Source: Paracoccaceae bacterium
Lineage (GTDB): Bacteria > Pseudomonadota > Alphaproteobacteria > Rhodobacterales > Rhodobacteraceae
Assembly: GCA_007692585.1 (NCBI GenBank)
Contig: REBU01000064.1
Location: 1-64,000 of the forward strand
Length of the DNA: 64,000 nucleotides
Reading direction: 5' to 3'
In this document: positions 42,912-52,348 of the stretch, in pieces
Position numbering within the stretch: the stretch's first letter is position 1
Layout of the letters: every line of letters starts with the position of its first letter
Notes under the pieces: generated by a model
What the model saw: the letters and a program-made list of their open reading frames with translations, nothing else
Databases searched by the model: none
Told to the model about the DNA's origin: nothing
Translations under genes and position numbers: made by a program

Positions 42912-44381
42912 ATGACGCAATTTTCTGACCTACGCCTGGACCCGAAGGTTCTAAAAGCCATCGAAGAAGCTGGCTATACCACCCCTACCCCGATTCAGGC
43001 GCAAGCTATCCCGCATGCTCTGGAAGGGCGCGATGTGCTGGGGATCGCGCAAACAGGGACTGGCAAGACCGCCTCTTTCACCCTGCCGCTGATCACCCGC
43101 CTGGGCCGTGGTCGCGCACGGGCACGCATGCCGCGGTCACTTGTGCTGGCACCAACCCGCGAACTGGCCGCGCAGGTGGCGGAGAATTTCGACACTTACG
43201 CGAAGTACACCCGCCTGACCAAGGCGCTCTTGATCGGCGGCGTGGCCTTTGGCGAGCAGGACAAACTGATCGACCGTGGTGTTGACGTGTTGATCGCGAC
43301 GCCCGGTCGCCTGCTTGACCATTTCGAGCGCGGAAAGCTCTTGTTGACCGGCGTCGAAGTCATGGTGGTAGACGAGGCCGACCGCATGCTGGATATGGGC
43401 TTCATCCCCGATATCGAGCGGATTTTCGGCCTGACGCCCTTCACGCGGCAGACCTTCTTCTATTCGGCCACGATGGCGCCGGAAATCGAGCGGATCACCA
43501 ACACCTTTTTGTCGAATCCGGCCCGGATCGAAATCGCGCGGCAAGCGACGGCCTCCGAGACGATCACACAGGAGCTGATAGAACTGCCCGCCACAAAGCG
43601 TGATGCCGCCGCGAAACTGAAGCGCGAGGCACTGCGTGCGATCATCGAGGCCGAGGGCGACAAGCTTGAGAATGCGATCATCTTCTGCAACCGCAAGGTC
43701 GAAGTGGATATCCTGTCGAAATCGCTGAGCAAGCATAAACTGGATGCGGCCCCGATCCACGGCGATCTGGACCAGTCGCTGCGCACCCGCACTCTCGAGC
43801 GCTTCCGCGCGGGTGATCTGAAACTGCTGATCGCGTCGGATGTTGCCGCGCGGGGGCTGGATGTGCCTTCTGTCAGCCATGTGTTCAACTTCGATCTGCC
43901 ATCGCATCCCGAAGATTATGTGCATCGGATCGGGCGCACGGGCCGTGCGGGTCGGTCAGGCAAAGCGATCTCGCTGATGGTACCTGCTGATCAGAAATAC
44001 CTGGAACAGATCGAGCAACTGCTGCAGCGCCCCCTGCCGCGTGGCATTGCCCCCGGTATCGAGAGCCTGAAAACCGCGCCCGAAAGCGACGCCCCAACAC
44101 CACGCCCCAAGCGCACGCGCGGCGCGCGCTCCGCGGCGAAGGTCGACGCGCCTGAAACGCAGGTCGAAACGCCGCTGGCTGAGCCCGTGGCCCAGATCGT
44201 AGAGCCTGTCGCACTTGCGGAACCGCCTGTTCGCCGCGAGGACGCTCCAGCACCGCGGGAACGCCGCGACGCAGACCGCAGCAACCGGGACCGTAGCGGA
44301 CGCCGTGACAATCGCGACAATATCGTGGGCATGGGCGATCATGTGCCCGATTTCCTGCTGCGTGAATTTCGCGTCGCCTGA
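42912..44381 (+). CDS. DEAD-box RNA helicase (RhlE-like)
   Basis: ATP-dependent RNA helicase, 489 aa. Motifs in order: Q-motif TTPTPIQAQAIPHAL, I AQTGTGKTASF, Ia APTRELAAQ, Ib TPGRLLDHF, II VVDEADRMLDMGF, III FYSATMAPEIE, IV IIFCNRKVEVD, V ASDVAARGLDVPSVSHV and VI HRIGRTGRAGRSGKA. The C-terminal 115 residues are a charged, Arg/Pro-rich extension typical of RhlE-type proteins acting in ribosome assembly or mRNA decay. It is monocistronic, ended by a strong terminator. Confidence 0.95.
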   Translation: MTQFSDLRLDPKVLKAIEEAGYTTPTPIQAQAIPHALEGRDVLGIAQTGTGKTASFTLPLITRLGRGRARARMPRSLVLAPTRELAAQVAENFDTYAKYTRLTKALLIGGVAFGEQDKLIDRGVDVLIATPGRLLDHFERGKLLLTGVEVMVVDEADRMLDMGFIPDIERIFGLTPFTRQTFFYSATMAPEIERITNTFLSNPARIEIARQATASETITQELIELPATKRDAAAKLKREALRAIIEAEGDKLENAIIFCNRKVEVDILSKSLSKHKLDAAPIHGDLDQSLRTRTLERFRAGDLKLLIASDVAARGLDVPSVSHVFNFDLPSHPEDYVHRIGRTGRAGRSGKAISLMVPADQKYLEQIEQLLQRPLPRGIAPGIESLKTAPESDAPTPRPKRTRGARSAAKVDAPETQVETPLAEPVAQIVEPVALAEPPVRREDAPAPRERRDADRSNRDRSGRRDNRDNIVGMGDHVPDFLLREFRVA

Positions 44382-44403
44382 AACGAAAGCCGCAATGCAA
44401 ATG

Positions 44404-44436
44404 AAAAAGCCGCCCTGACCGGGGCGGCTTTTGCTT
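44404..44436 (+). terminator. intrinsic terminator after the DEAD-box helicase gene
   Basis: AAAAGCCGCCC pairs with GGGCGGCTTTT over a 6-base loop, ending in TTTTGCTTT. Because it is flanked by A and T runs it may also terminate the convergent agl operon. Confidence 0.9.
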
Positions 44437-44453
44437 TGGATGACGAAATTCAC

Positions 44454-45545
44454 TCAGCGGTAAAGCAACGATACTTTATTGTGAAACAGATGGATCTTCG
44501 AAGGGTCGGCCTTCAGCTTGACGCTGCGCCCCTTCAGATTTGTGTGGATCCCGGCGAGCTTGGCAAGGACCGGTGCGGCACCTGCAGTTTCGGGCTTGTA
44601 ATACAGCACAGTCAATTCACCCAGTGCTTCGAGAAGCTCCACTTCGCCCTGATAGAGGAAATCCGCGTCATCTGTCGCAACCAGATCCTCGGGGCGCACG
44701 CCCAGATTGACCTTCAGGCCCATATCCGCCTCAGTGGTGGGAATGTCGGCTTTCGCCGTGCCCCCACCCGCGAGCTTGACGGTCGTCTGCGCACCGGTCG
44801 CCGTGATCTCGCCTGGCAGTAGGTTCATCGCAGGCGAGCCTATGAATTGCGCAACGAATTCGCCGTTCGGGCGCTCATAAAGCTCCAGCGGCGTGCCCAC
44901 TTGTGCGATCCCCCCGCCCGCAAGCACCACGATGCGCGTGGCGAGTGTCATCGCTTCGACCTGATCATGAGTCACATAGATCATGGTCGAGTCGGGCATG
45001 GATTCCTTGAGTTTCGCGATCTCGATCCGGGTCGCCACACGCAAAGCTGCATCAAGGTTGGAGAGCGGCTCATCAAAGAGATACACTTTCGGATCGCGCA
45101 CGATGGAGCGCCCGATCGCAACGCGCTGACGCTGCCCGCCTGACAAAGCCTTCGGCAGGCGGTCGAGGTAGGGGCCAAGTTGCAGGATTTCTGCCGCGCG
45201 CTCGACCGCCGCATCAATCTCGGATCTGGATTTCTTGGCAATCTTCAGCGCGAAGGACATGTTGTCACGCACCGTCATATGCGGATAGAGCGCATAGGAC
45301 TGAAACACCATCGCGATCCCGCGTTGCGAGGGCGGGATGTCATTGACCACAGTCCCGTCGATTTCCAACGTCCCGCCCGAGATCTTTTCGAGCCCCGCAA
45401 TCATGCGCAGCAGCGTCGATTTCCCGCAGCCCGACGGGCCAACAAAAACGATCAACTCGCCTTTCTTGATATCGAGATCGATATTCGACAGCACTTTGAC
45501 TTCGCCATAGGCTTTGGCGATGTCCTTCAGTCGCAGATCGGCCAT
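44454..45545 (-). CDS. aglK: alpha-glucoside ABC transporter ATP-binding protein
   Basis: MalK/UgpC-type ATPase, 363 aa. Walker A GPSGCGKSTLLRMIAG, Q-loop MVFQSYALYPHMTV, signature LSGGQRQRVAIGRSIV, Walker B VYLFDEPLSNLDA and the H-loop IYVTHDQVEAM are followed by a C-terminal TOBE/regulatory domain (about 240-363). Start at MADLRLKDIAKAYG; the 40 extra ORF-track codons overlap the glucosidase gene end. It is the last gene of aglEFGAK and energises the AglFG permease. Confidence 0.94.
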   Translation of the reverse strand: MADLRLKDIAKAYGEVKVLSNIDLDIKKGELIVFVGPSGCGKSTLLRMIAGLEKISGGTLEIDGTVVNDIPPSQRGIAMVFQSYALYPHMTVRDNMSFALKIAKKSRSEIDAAVERAAEILQLGPYLDRLPKALSGGQRQRVAIGRSIVRDPKVYLFDEPLSNLDAALRVATRIEIAKLKESMPDSTMIYVTHDQVEAMTLATRIVVLAGGGIAQVGTPLELYERPNGEFVAQFIGSPAMNLLPGEITATGAQTTVKLAGGGTAKADIPTTEADMGLKVNLGVRPEDLVATDDADFLYQGEVELLEALGELTVLYYKPETAGAAPVLAKLAGIHTNLKGRSVKLKADPSKIHLFHNKVSLLYR

Positions 45546-45565
45546 ACTCTTCCCCCCTCGTGATT

Positions 45566-47218
45566 TTATCGCCTGACGACCAGACAAGGTTGCCACGGTC
45601 CCAGATGCACCAACCCGTCTTCGCCCAGACCCGAGCTGTTCAACTCCTGGCCTATGGTCTGCCACCGCCCGTCCGGCAGATAGAGTGTCGCAGGATCATG
45701 GCTGAGATTGAACGCGCAGAACAACTCCTCGCCCGCGTCGGTGCGCATGAAGCTCAGAACGTCGCCAGAGACAGACAACGCATTGATCGAGCCGCGCTTG
45801 AGCGCGGGATGCGCATGGCGCAGCGCAATCGCACGACGGTAATGGTGCAGCAACGCATCAGGCGCGCGCTCCTGCGCATCGACAGCGAGGTGCAGATGCT
45901 CGCGCGCGACAGGCAACCACGGGTTCCCTTGCGAAAAGCCGCCATTCTGGGTGTCGCTGGTCCAGACCATTGGTGTGCGGCAGCCATCGCGGCCCTTGAA
46001 TTCCGGCCAGAACTGGATGCCATAGGGATCTTGCAGATCCTGGAACCTGAGCTCCGCTTCCTGCAGGCCCAACTCCTCGCCCTGATAGAGGCAAACCGAG
46101 CCGCGCAGGCACAGCAGGAGCGTTGCATAGGCGCGTGCCGCCGCCGGGCTGAGATCCCAGCGTGAAATATGGCGCACAACATCATGATTGGAGAACGCCC
46201 AGCAGGCCCAGCCTTCTGCGGCAACATGATCGACATGGCGCAGCACGGCCGCGACCCGCGCTGCCGAAGGTGCATCGGGGGCAAGGAACTCGAATGCGTA
46301 GCACATCTGCACCTTGTCGCCACCCGAGGTATATTCGCCCATGATCTCCAGCCCGCGCTGTGCATCACCGACTTCGCCGACGGCCGCCGCGTCATAGGTG
46401 TCGAGCACGGCACGGAAGCGGCGCAGGAATTCCAGATTCTCGGGCCGGTTCTTGTCGTAGAGATGTTCCTGATGGTTATACGGGTTCACCGCTGGCGCGA
46501 TCGAGGCATTGCGGCGCTCGGGCGGCAGGGCCGGATTGTCGCGCAGATCGTAGTCATGGACGTAGAAATTGATCGTATCGAGCCGGAAACCGTTCACCCC
46601 GCGCTCCAGCCAGAAACGCGCGACGTTGAGCAGTTCTTCCTGCACCTGCGGTTCATGGAAATTCAGGTCGGGCTGCGAGGCAAGGAAGTTGTGGAGGTAA
46701 TACTGGCAGCGCGTCGAGTCCCAGGCCCAGGCCGAGCCGCCGAAGATCGACAGCCAGTTGTTGGGCGGCGTGCCGTCGGGTTTTGCCTCCGCCCAGACAT
46801 ACCAGTTGGCGCGGGGATTGTCGTGGCTTGACCGGCTTTCGATGAACCAGGGATGCTGGTCGGACGAATGCGACAGCACCAGATCGATCAGGACTTTCAG
46901 CCCCAGTCGATGGGCCGTTTTCACCAGCGCGTCGAAATCCGACAGGGTGCCAAACATCGGATCAACATCGCAATAATCAGACACATCATAGCCGAAATCC
47001 TTCATTGGCGAGGTGAAGAACGGGCTGATCCAGATCACATCGACGCCGAGCGACGCGATGTAGGGCAGCCGCTCGATGATTCCACGCAGATCGCCGATCC
47101 CGTCGCCATTGCTGTCCTGATAGCTGCGCGGATAGATCTGATAGATCACCGCACCGCGCCACCAGTCCGGGTGGTGCTCCAGACCTGATTTGGCCTGCAA
47201 CAAAGATTGAACAGTCAC
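45566..47218 (-). CDS. aglA: alpha-glucosidase (GH13)
   Basis: Cytoplasmic exo-alpha-glucosidase that hydrolyses imported alpha-glucosides such as sucrose, maltose or trehalose. 550 aa. GH13 regions are YQIYPRSYQDSNGDGIGDLRGI at the N-terminus, region I DLVLSHSSDQHPWF, region II GFRLDTINFY with the nucleophile Asp, region III AVGEVGD with the acid/base Glu, and region IV FSNHDVVRH. No signal peptide. It lies between the permease and ATPase genes as in the rhizobial agl operon, and its glucose product would feed the glucokinase encoded nearby. Confidence 0.95.
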   Translation of the reverse strand: MTVQSLLQAKSGLEHHPDWWRGAVIYQIYPRSYQDSNGDGIGDLRGIIERLPYIASLGVDVIWISPFFTSPMKDFGYDVSDYCDVDPMFGTLSDFDALVKTAHRLGLKVLIDLVLSHSSDQHPWFIESRSSHDNPRANWYVWAEAKPDGTPPNNWLSIFGGSAWAWDSTRCQYYLHNFLASQPDLNFHEPQVQEELLNVARFWLERGVNGFRLDTINFYVHDYDLRDNPALPPERRNASIAPAVNPYNHQEHLYDKNRPENLEFLRRFRAVLDTYDAAAVGEVGDAQRGLEIMGEYTSGGDKVQMCYAFEFLAPDAPSAARVAAVLRHVDHVAAEGWACWAFSNHDVVRHISRWDLSPAAARAYATLLLCLRGSVCLYQGEELGLQEAELRFQDLQDPYGIQFWPEFKGRDGCRTPMVWTSDTQNGGFSQGNPWLPVAREHLHLAVDAQERAPDALLHHYRRAIALRHAHPALKRGSINALSVSGDVLSFMRTDAGEELFCAFNLSHDPATLYLPDGRWQTIGQELNSSGLGEDGLVHLGPWQPCLVVRR

Positions 47219-47230
47219 GTCGTCTTTTCC

Positions 47231-48382
47231 TTACTTGACGGAGCCAGCCAGCAGGCCGCGCACCAGGTAGCGTTGCATTGTGAAGAAAACCAGAAGCGGC
47301 ACAGCAATCGAAATAAAGGCCGCGGTGGCCAGAATGCCCCAATCCCCGCCGCGCGAGCCCAGAAGGTCATCGGCAATCTTGACCGTCATTACCTGCGCCT
47401 CGGAGCTGGAGGGCAGAAAGACCTTGGCCACGAGCAGGTCGTTCCATGTCCAGAGGAACTGAAAGATCGCGAAAGAAGCCAGCGCCGGGAAGCTGAGCGG
47501 CAGGATGATACGCACGAAGATCTGGAAATCCGTCGCGCCATCAACCTTTGCGCTCTCGATGATGTCACGCGGCAACCCGACCATGTAATTTCGCAAGAGA
47601 TAGACCGCCAGCGGCAGCCCGAAGCCCGTATGCGCAAGCCATATCCCAAGGAAACTCTGTCCGATCCCGATATTGGTATGCAGCGTCAGAAGCGGCACAA
47701 GCGCAAGCTGCAAGGGCACGACCAGAAGCCCCACCACCGCCGCGATCAGCAGCCCTCGGCCCGGAAAATCCATCCATGCGAGCGCATAGGCGGCAAAGGC
47801 CGCGATCAGGATGGGGATGATCGTGGCCGGGATGGTCACGGTCAGCGTGTTGATGAAGGCGCGGTCCATCCCATCGGCAAAGAGCACCGTGCGGTAATTG
47901 TTGAGCGTGAATTTCGGCGGGGTCCGTGCCTCGAAATAGAGCGTCGGGCCACGATCCAGCGCCTCGGGCGTCTCGATCCGGAAGCTCCCGTCACGCGCGA
48001 CGACAAGCGTGCCACCGCCGCGCAACTCCGACACTTCGCCCGCGGCGAACTCTGCCGGCGCGACCGCGCGGGTACCATAGGCGGCCACTGTGCCTGCCCC
48101 GTCAGGGAAATTCGAGGTCAAAGACGGGTCCGCGAAGACATTGCCCTCCAGCACGAAGACTCCATTTTCCTCGCGCGGGTTATCTGTCGCAACACGGGTG
48201 CGGAAGTTGAGATCCACCGACATGGGGGCCTGCCACCAGCCGGAATTCGAGATCTGGTCGCGATCGCGGAAGCTCGACACAAAGAGGCCAATTGTGGGCA
48301 GAAGCCACAACAGCACGAGGATCAGCACGGTGATGTTTACCAGCACCTTGCTGCTGGAATTCTGTCCGGCAATATTGTCCAT
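47231..48382 (-). CDS. aglG: alpha-glucoside ABC transporter permease AglG
   Basis: MalG-like inner-membrane permease, 383 aa. An N-terminal helix (VLVNITVLILVLLWLLPTIGLFVSSF) is followed by a large periplasmic insertion of about 120 residues, then the core helices. The EAA loop is in GLPRDIIESAKVDGATDFQIFVRIILPLSFPALASFAIF. The long insertion is characteristic of AglG rather than plain MalG. It follows aglF after 17 bases and precedes aglA. Confidence 0.92.
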   Translation of the reverse strand: MDNIAGQNSSSKVLVNITVLILVLLWLLPTIGLFVSSFRDRDQISNSGWWQAPMSVDLNFRTRVATDNPREENGVFVLEGNVFADPSLTSNFPDGAGTVAAYGTRAVAPAEFAAGEVSELRGGGTLVVARDGSFRIETPEALDRGPTLYFEARTPPKFTLNNYRTVLFADGMDRAFINTLTVTIPATIIPILIAAFAAYALAWMDFPGRGLLIAAVVGLLVVPLQLALVPLLTLHTNIGIGQSFLGIWLAHTGFGLPLAVYLLRNYMVGLPRDIIESAKVDGATDFQIFVRIILPLSFPALASFAIFQFLWTWNDLLVAKVFLPSSSEAQVMTVKIADDLLGSRGGDWGILATAAFISIAVPLLVFFTMQRYLVRGLLAGSVK

Positions 48383-48399
48383 GAACCCTGCCCTCCCCC

Positions 48400-49377
48400 T
48401 CAGCGCATTTCTTTCCGGGCCTGCCGGATGTTCGAGATCATCACCGGCAGGACAAGGATCATGATGACAAAGGCCACGGCTGTCGCCCGCCCATCATCGC
48501 GAAACATGTAGGTCATCATGTAACTCGGCAGGATATGCGTGCCGAAGTTACCACCCGTCATGGTGTAGACGATATCGAACACCTTGAGCGTCAGGATGGT
48601 GATCGTTGTCCAGACCACGATGATCGTGCCCATGATCTGCGGCACCTTGATCTTGAAAAACACCTGAAACGGGTTCGCCCCATCGATGATCGCGGCCTCG
48701 ATGGTTTCTTCGGGGATCCCGCGCAGGGCCGCCGACAGGATGACCATGGCGAAGCCCGTCTGGATCCAGACGAGGATGAACATCAGCAGGAAATTGTTCC
48801 AGAACGGCACTTGCAACGGATCGAGCGCGGCCATGCCCATGCTGTCGCGGATCGCATTGATGATGCCGATATCGGGGTTGGCCGAATAGACGAAACGCCA
48901 GATCAGCGAGGCCCCCACGAAACTGATCGCCATCGGCATGAAAATCAGCGACTTGGCGATATTGCCCCAGCGCAACCGGTCGGTGAGCTGCGCGATCAGG
49001 AGCCCGAAGAAGGTCGCGGCGGCCGGGACAAACAAAACCCAGAGCAGATTGTTGAATACCGCCGTGCGGAAGGTGGATTCGTTGAAAAGGTCGAAGTAAT
49101 TGCCCAGCCCGATGAAATTATTGCCCGAGCGGTCAAAGAGCGAGCGCCAGAAAGAGCCGACGACCGGATAGGCCAGATAGAGGCCCAACGCAAACATCGC
49201 CGGAAAGAGGAACAGCCACGGACGCACCTGATTGGCGCGGTTGATGTTGCGCCCGGCCTGCGGTCCCTTGGCCGGGAAAATCACCTTGTCGAGCAATATG
49301 TTCGAAAAGTAGAAATACCCGACGCAGCCACCGACGCCGATGATGATCGTCAGAATACCTTGCAAGACTGGTGACAT
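48400..49377 (-). CDS. aglF: alpha-glucoside ABC transporter permease AglF
   Basis: MalF-like permease, 325 aa, six to seven helices after an N-terminal helix. The EAA loop is in GIPEETIEAAIIDGANPFQVFFKIKVPQIMGTI. NNLLWVLFVPAAATFFGLLIAQLTDR and the C-terminal helix fit the sugar-importer permease family. It pairs with AglG in the membrane. It is separated from aglE by 133 bases containing a perfect hairpin. Confidence 0.93.
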   Translation of the reverse strand: MSPVLQGILTIIIGVGGCVGYFYFSNILLDKVIFPAKGPQAGRNINRANQVRPWLFLFPAMFALGLYLAYPVVGSFWRSLFDRSGNNFIGLGNYFDLFNESTFRTAVFNNLLWVLFVPAAATFFGLLIAQLTDRLRWGNIAKSLIFMPMAISFVGASLIWRFVYSANPDIGIINAIRDSMGMAALDPLQVPFWNNFLLMFILVWIQTGFAMVILSAALRGIPEETIEAAIIDGANPFQVFFKIKVPQIMGTIIVVWTTITILTLKVFDIVYTMTGGNFGTHILPSYMMTYMFRDDGRATAVAFVIMILVLPVMISNIRQARKEMR

Positions 49378-49467
49378 GTTGCGCCTCCCTCAAACCTGCT
49401 TACGACGCGCACCCATTGGAGCGAGACATGCAGGCCATTTCCCTGTCAAAACGCCAGTCAAAACCGG

Positions 49468-49497
49468 CTGTCAGGGCCGCATGAACAGCCCTGACAG
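49468..49497 (-). repeat. intercistronic hairpin between aglE and aglF
   Basis: CTGTCAGGGC and GCCCTGACAG form a perfect 10-bp stem with a 10-base loop, just after the aglE stop and before aglF. On the minus strand it is followed by CCGGTTTTGAC. Such elements after a binding-protein gene commonly lower downstream expression by partial termination or protect the upstream mRNA. Confidence 0.7.
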
Positions 49498-49510
49498 TGT
49501 ATGGGTCGGC

Positions 49511-50863
49511 TTAGCGCATTGCGTTCCAACGCGACTGGATCGCGCCAGCCACATTCTCGGCGTCGACACCGGTCACGAAATCGACCATTCCCGTCCAGAA
49601 GGCACCTGCACCAATCTCGCCTGGCATCAGATCCGAGGCGTCAAAGCGGAACGTGGTTGCATCCGCGAGAATTTCACCCTGCGCACGCTCGGAATCGCTG
49701 GCATAGGTCTCGAGATTGACCCCCGCATGCGCAGTCAGGAACCCGCCCTGCGCCATCCACAGCTCATGCGCGATAGGCAGCTTGAGGAATTCGATCATCG
49801 CCTCTGTCGCCTCGGAGGGATTGGTGATGGCGAAGAGCGTGCCTGCGCCCAGCACGGGACGACCCAGATCGCGCTCCTCGAAAGCCGGGAAGTAGAAGAA
49901 ATCAACATCCTGTCCGACTTCTGTGCCTTCGGGGAAGAATGCGGGGATGAAGGACGCCTGACGGTGCATGTAGCACGCGGGTGGGATCTGGAAGAGCCCC
50001 GCCGGGCTGTCGCGGAAATCGGTCGTGGCCACGGCCTCTGCCCCGCCCTGGACGAAATCATCGTTGCGCACGAACCAGCCGAAGGCGTCAATCGCCTCGA
50101 CGACGGCGGGATCATCAAACGGCAACTCATTGGTCACCCACTGGTCGTAGATCTCTGGCTCATGCAGGCGCAGCATCATGTCTTCGACCCAGTCGGTTGC
50201 AGGCCAGCCCGTCGCCGCACCAGAGCCCAGACCGATGCACCAGGGCGTGCCCCCATCTTCGACGATCTGTTCAGTCAGCGCCTTCAGCTCTTCCATCGTC
50301 TCGGGGATATCATAGCCCATTTCGTCGAAAGCATCGGGCGAGTACCAGACCAGCGACTTCAGATCGACACGGTAGAACAGACCATAAAGCTGATCGTTGC
50401 CATCCGGGTCCGCGTAGGTGCCCAGATCGACCCAGCTCTGCCCGGCGGCATAATTCTCGCGCACAAACTCATCCGTGCCCTCGGGCAGCGGCGTCAGCAA
50501 ACCTTGCGCGGCCATATCGGCTGCCAGACCAGGCTGTGGGAAAACCGCCAGATTGGGCGCACTGCCTGCGCGGGTAGAAATGACAATATCCTGCTCAAAG
50601 CTGTCAGACCCCGAATAACTTACAGTCGCCCCGGTCGCCGCTTCGAAATAGGCAAAGATATTAGCGACCTTCTCGCGCTCATTGCCCGTCCAGGGGCCCG
50701 TGATCTCAACGCGCTGGCCTGCTAGATCGGCCGACTCGGCGAAGGCGTCATAGCTGTCCCAGGTGAAGTTGCCCTCGCCCGGTGCGAAGATCAGGTCCTG
50801 CGCGCTGGTGCCGGATGCGAACAGCGCGATTGCGGCAGCGCTGGCATAAAGTCTGGATTTCAT
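49511..50863 (-). CDS. aglE: alpha-glucoside ABC transporter substrate-binding protein
   Basis: Periplasmic binding protein, 450 aa. Signal peptide MKSRLYASAAAIALFASGTSA precedes a family 1 extracellular solute-binding fold (EKVANIFAYFEAATGATVSYSGSDSFEQDIV, and later DLGRPVLGAGTLFAITNPSEATEAMIEFLKLP). It delivers alpha-glucosides to AglFG. As first gene of the operon it follows a leader of about 90-100 bases from the predicted start near the AglR palindrome. Confidence 0.94.
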   Translation of the reverse strand: MKSRLYASAAAIALFASGTSAQDLIFAPGEGNFTWDSYDAFAESADLAGQRVEITGPWTGNEREKVANIFAYFEAATGATVSYSGSDSFEQDIVISTRAGSAPNLAVFPQPGLAADMAAQGLLTPLPEGTDEFVRENYAAGQSWVDLGTYADPDGNDQLYGLFYRVDLKSLVWYSPDAFDEMGYDIPETMEELKALTEQIVEDGGTPWCIGLGSGAATGWPATDWVEDMMLRLHEPEIYDQWVTNELPFDDPAVVEAIDAFGWFVRNDDFVQGGAEAVATTDFRDSPAGLFQIPPACYMHRQASFIPAFFPEGTEVGQDVDFFYFPAFEERDLGRPVLGAGTLFAITNPSEATEAMIEFLKLPIAHELWMAQGGFLTAHAGVNLETYASDSERAQGEILADATTFRFDASDLMPGEIGAGAFWTGMVDFVTGVDAENVAGAIQSRWNAMR

Positions 50864-50949
50864 TGTCTTCCTCCCAAGGTTGACGGTTGTTTTACACCAC
50901 TTTGACGGGGTGCTTTTCCGATCCCTGCGCCTCTGGAATCACCCATGTC

Positions 50950-50963
50950 CCAAAGCGCTTTGG
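50950..50963. promoter_or_regulatory. candidate AglR (LacI-type) operator
   Basis: CCAAAGCGCTTTGG is a perfect 14-bp palindrome with a central CG step, the form typical of LacI-family operators. It lies in the aglE-aglR intergenic region. On the minus strand a consensus TTGACA lies at 50995-51000; a -10 about 17 bases on (poor match CAACTT) would place the start of transcription at the palindrome edge, so binding would block the agl operon. Confidence 0.75.
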
Positions 50964-51135
50964 ATAGCGGCAAGTTGGCTGAACAGGCAAATGCTGTCAA
51001 TGAAATTTATCGCAAAGCCTATGAATTTCATGGCCTTTTTGCAGGTGCAGAAAAATCGGCCGCGACAGAATTTGCTTTTCAGCGCAACATTTATTTGCGT
51101 AGTATCGCGCCGATTCAACACGCTTTGAGACAAAA

Positions 51136-52167
51136 ATGACTGTGACCCTGAAACAGCTGGCAGCGTCGCTGGGACTCTCGCCCACAACGGTCAGCCGTGC
51201 GCTTAACGGCTTTCCAGAGGTCAATGCCGCCACGCGCAAACGTATCCTGCAGGCCGCCGCCGAGGTCGAATACCGACCCAATACCCGCGCCAAAAGCCTT
51301 GCGACAGGGCGGGCACAAGCGATCGGGCATGTGATCCCGGTCTCGACCAGCCATGAGATCGTGAACCCGATCTTTGCCGATTTCATCGCAGGCGCAGGCG
51401 AAACCTATTCCAGCGCAGGCTATGAGATGATCCTGCGCATCGTCCCGGACGCGGAGGAAGCGCGTGCATATCGGGATCTGGTCGCACGCGGGGCCGTAGA
51501 TGGGGTGATGGTCCACGCGCCGCTGCGTCACGATCCGCGCGTGGCACTGCTGACAGAGTTGGGACTGCCTTTTCTGGTGCATGGCCGCACCAGCGACGTG
51601 GCTCGCCCCTATTCCTGGCTCGACATCAACAACCAGCGCGCATTCCGACGCGCCACACAATTCCTGACCGAGTTCGGCCATCGCAGGATTGCGCTGATCA
51701 ACGGGCTGGAAAACATGGATTTCGCCCAGCGCCGTCGCAATGGCTATCTGGAAGCGCTGCGCGATGCCGCGATTTCCCCGGACGAGGCCCTGATCCGTAA
51801 TGGCGAAATGACTGAACCTTATGGCTACCGCGCCATGACCGAGATGGTGCAGCTCCCAGATCCGCCGACAGCGTTTCTCGCCTCTTCCATGATCGTGGCC
51901 TATGGATTGCGGCGCGGGCTTGCGGATCTTGGATTGCGGATGGGCCGAGATGTGTCGATCATCACGCATGATGACGATCTCTCCTATCTCCCCAATCAAG
52001 GCGATGTTCCCGTGTTCACGACAACCAAATCTTCCGTGCGCGAAGCGGGACGACGCGCCGCAAAGATGCTTCTGAAACTGGTCGAAAGTCCGGGCGCGGG
52101 CCCGCTGACCCAGTTGATGGAAGCTGCGCTGGTGGTCGGCGCCTCGACCGGGCCAGTCCACCGATGA
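51136..52167 (+). CDS. aglR: LacI-family regulator of alpha-glucoside utilisation
   Basis: A 343-aa repressor. The DNA-binding headpiece is VTLKQLAASLGLSPTTVSRALNGFPEVNAATRKRILQAAAEVEYRP, with hinge NTRAKSLATGRAQAIG, followed by a periplasmic-binding-protein-like effector domain (about 60-340). It is divergent from aglE, and the intervening palindrome is its likely operator. The inducer is presumably an alpha-glucoside. The 64-aa ORF overlapping its start is not credible. Confidence 0.93.
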   Translation: MTVTLKQLAASLGLSPTTVSRALNGFPEVNAATRKRILQAAAEVEYRPNTRAKSLATGRAQAIGHVIPVSTSHEIVNPIFADFIAGAGETYSSAGYEMILRIVPDAEEARAYRDLVARGAVDGVMVHAPLRHDPRVALLTELGLPFLVHGRTSDVARPYSWLDINNQRAFRRATQFLTEFGHRRIALINGLENMDFAQRRRNGYLEALRDAAISPDEALIRNGEMTEPYGYRAMTEMVQLPDPPTAFLASSMIVAYGLRRGLADLGLRMGRDVSIITHDDDLSYLPNQGDVPVFTTTKSSVREAGRRAAKMLLKLVESPGAGPLTQLMEAALVVGASTGPVHR

Positions 52168-52348
52168 CGCCGATGAGCATTTCTCGCACGCCGCCGCCTT
52201 GCCCTACGCGCCGTGTCGCCACTATGGGCCTTGAAAGGCGCATCGGGCGCATACGGGTGGATTTGACCGCTTGAAGCGCATCCCAAAGGCGTCGTATCAG
52301 GCGCTGCGCGCGGTGCTTGCGCGGCCCTGTCGCTGACGAAGGACGAAA

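Noticed and set aside
50945-51139. 64-aa plus-strand ORF ending at the aglR start
   Set aside because: It begins inside the predicted operator, has no Shine-Dalgarno sequence or known motif, and the region is explained by regulatory DNA.
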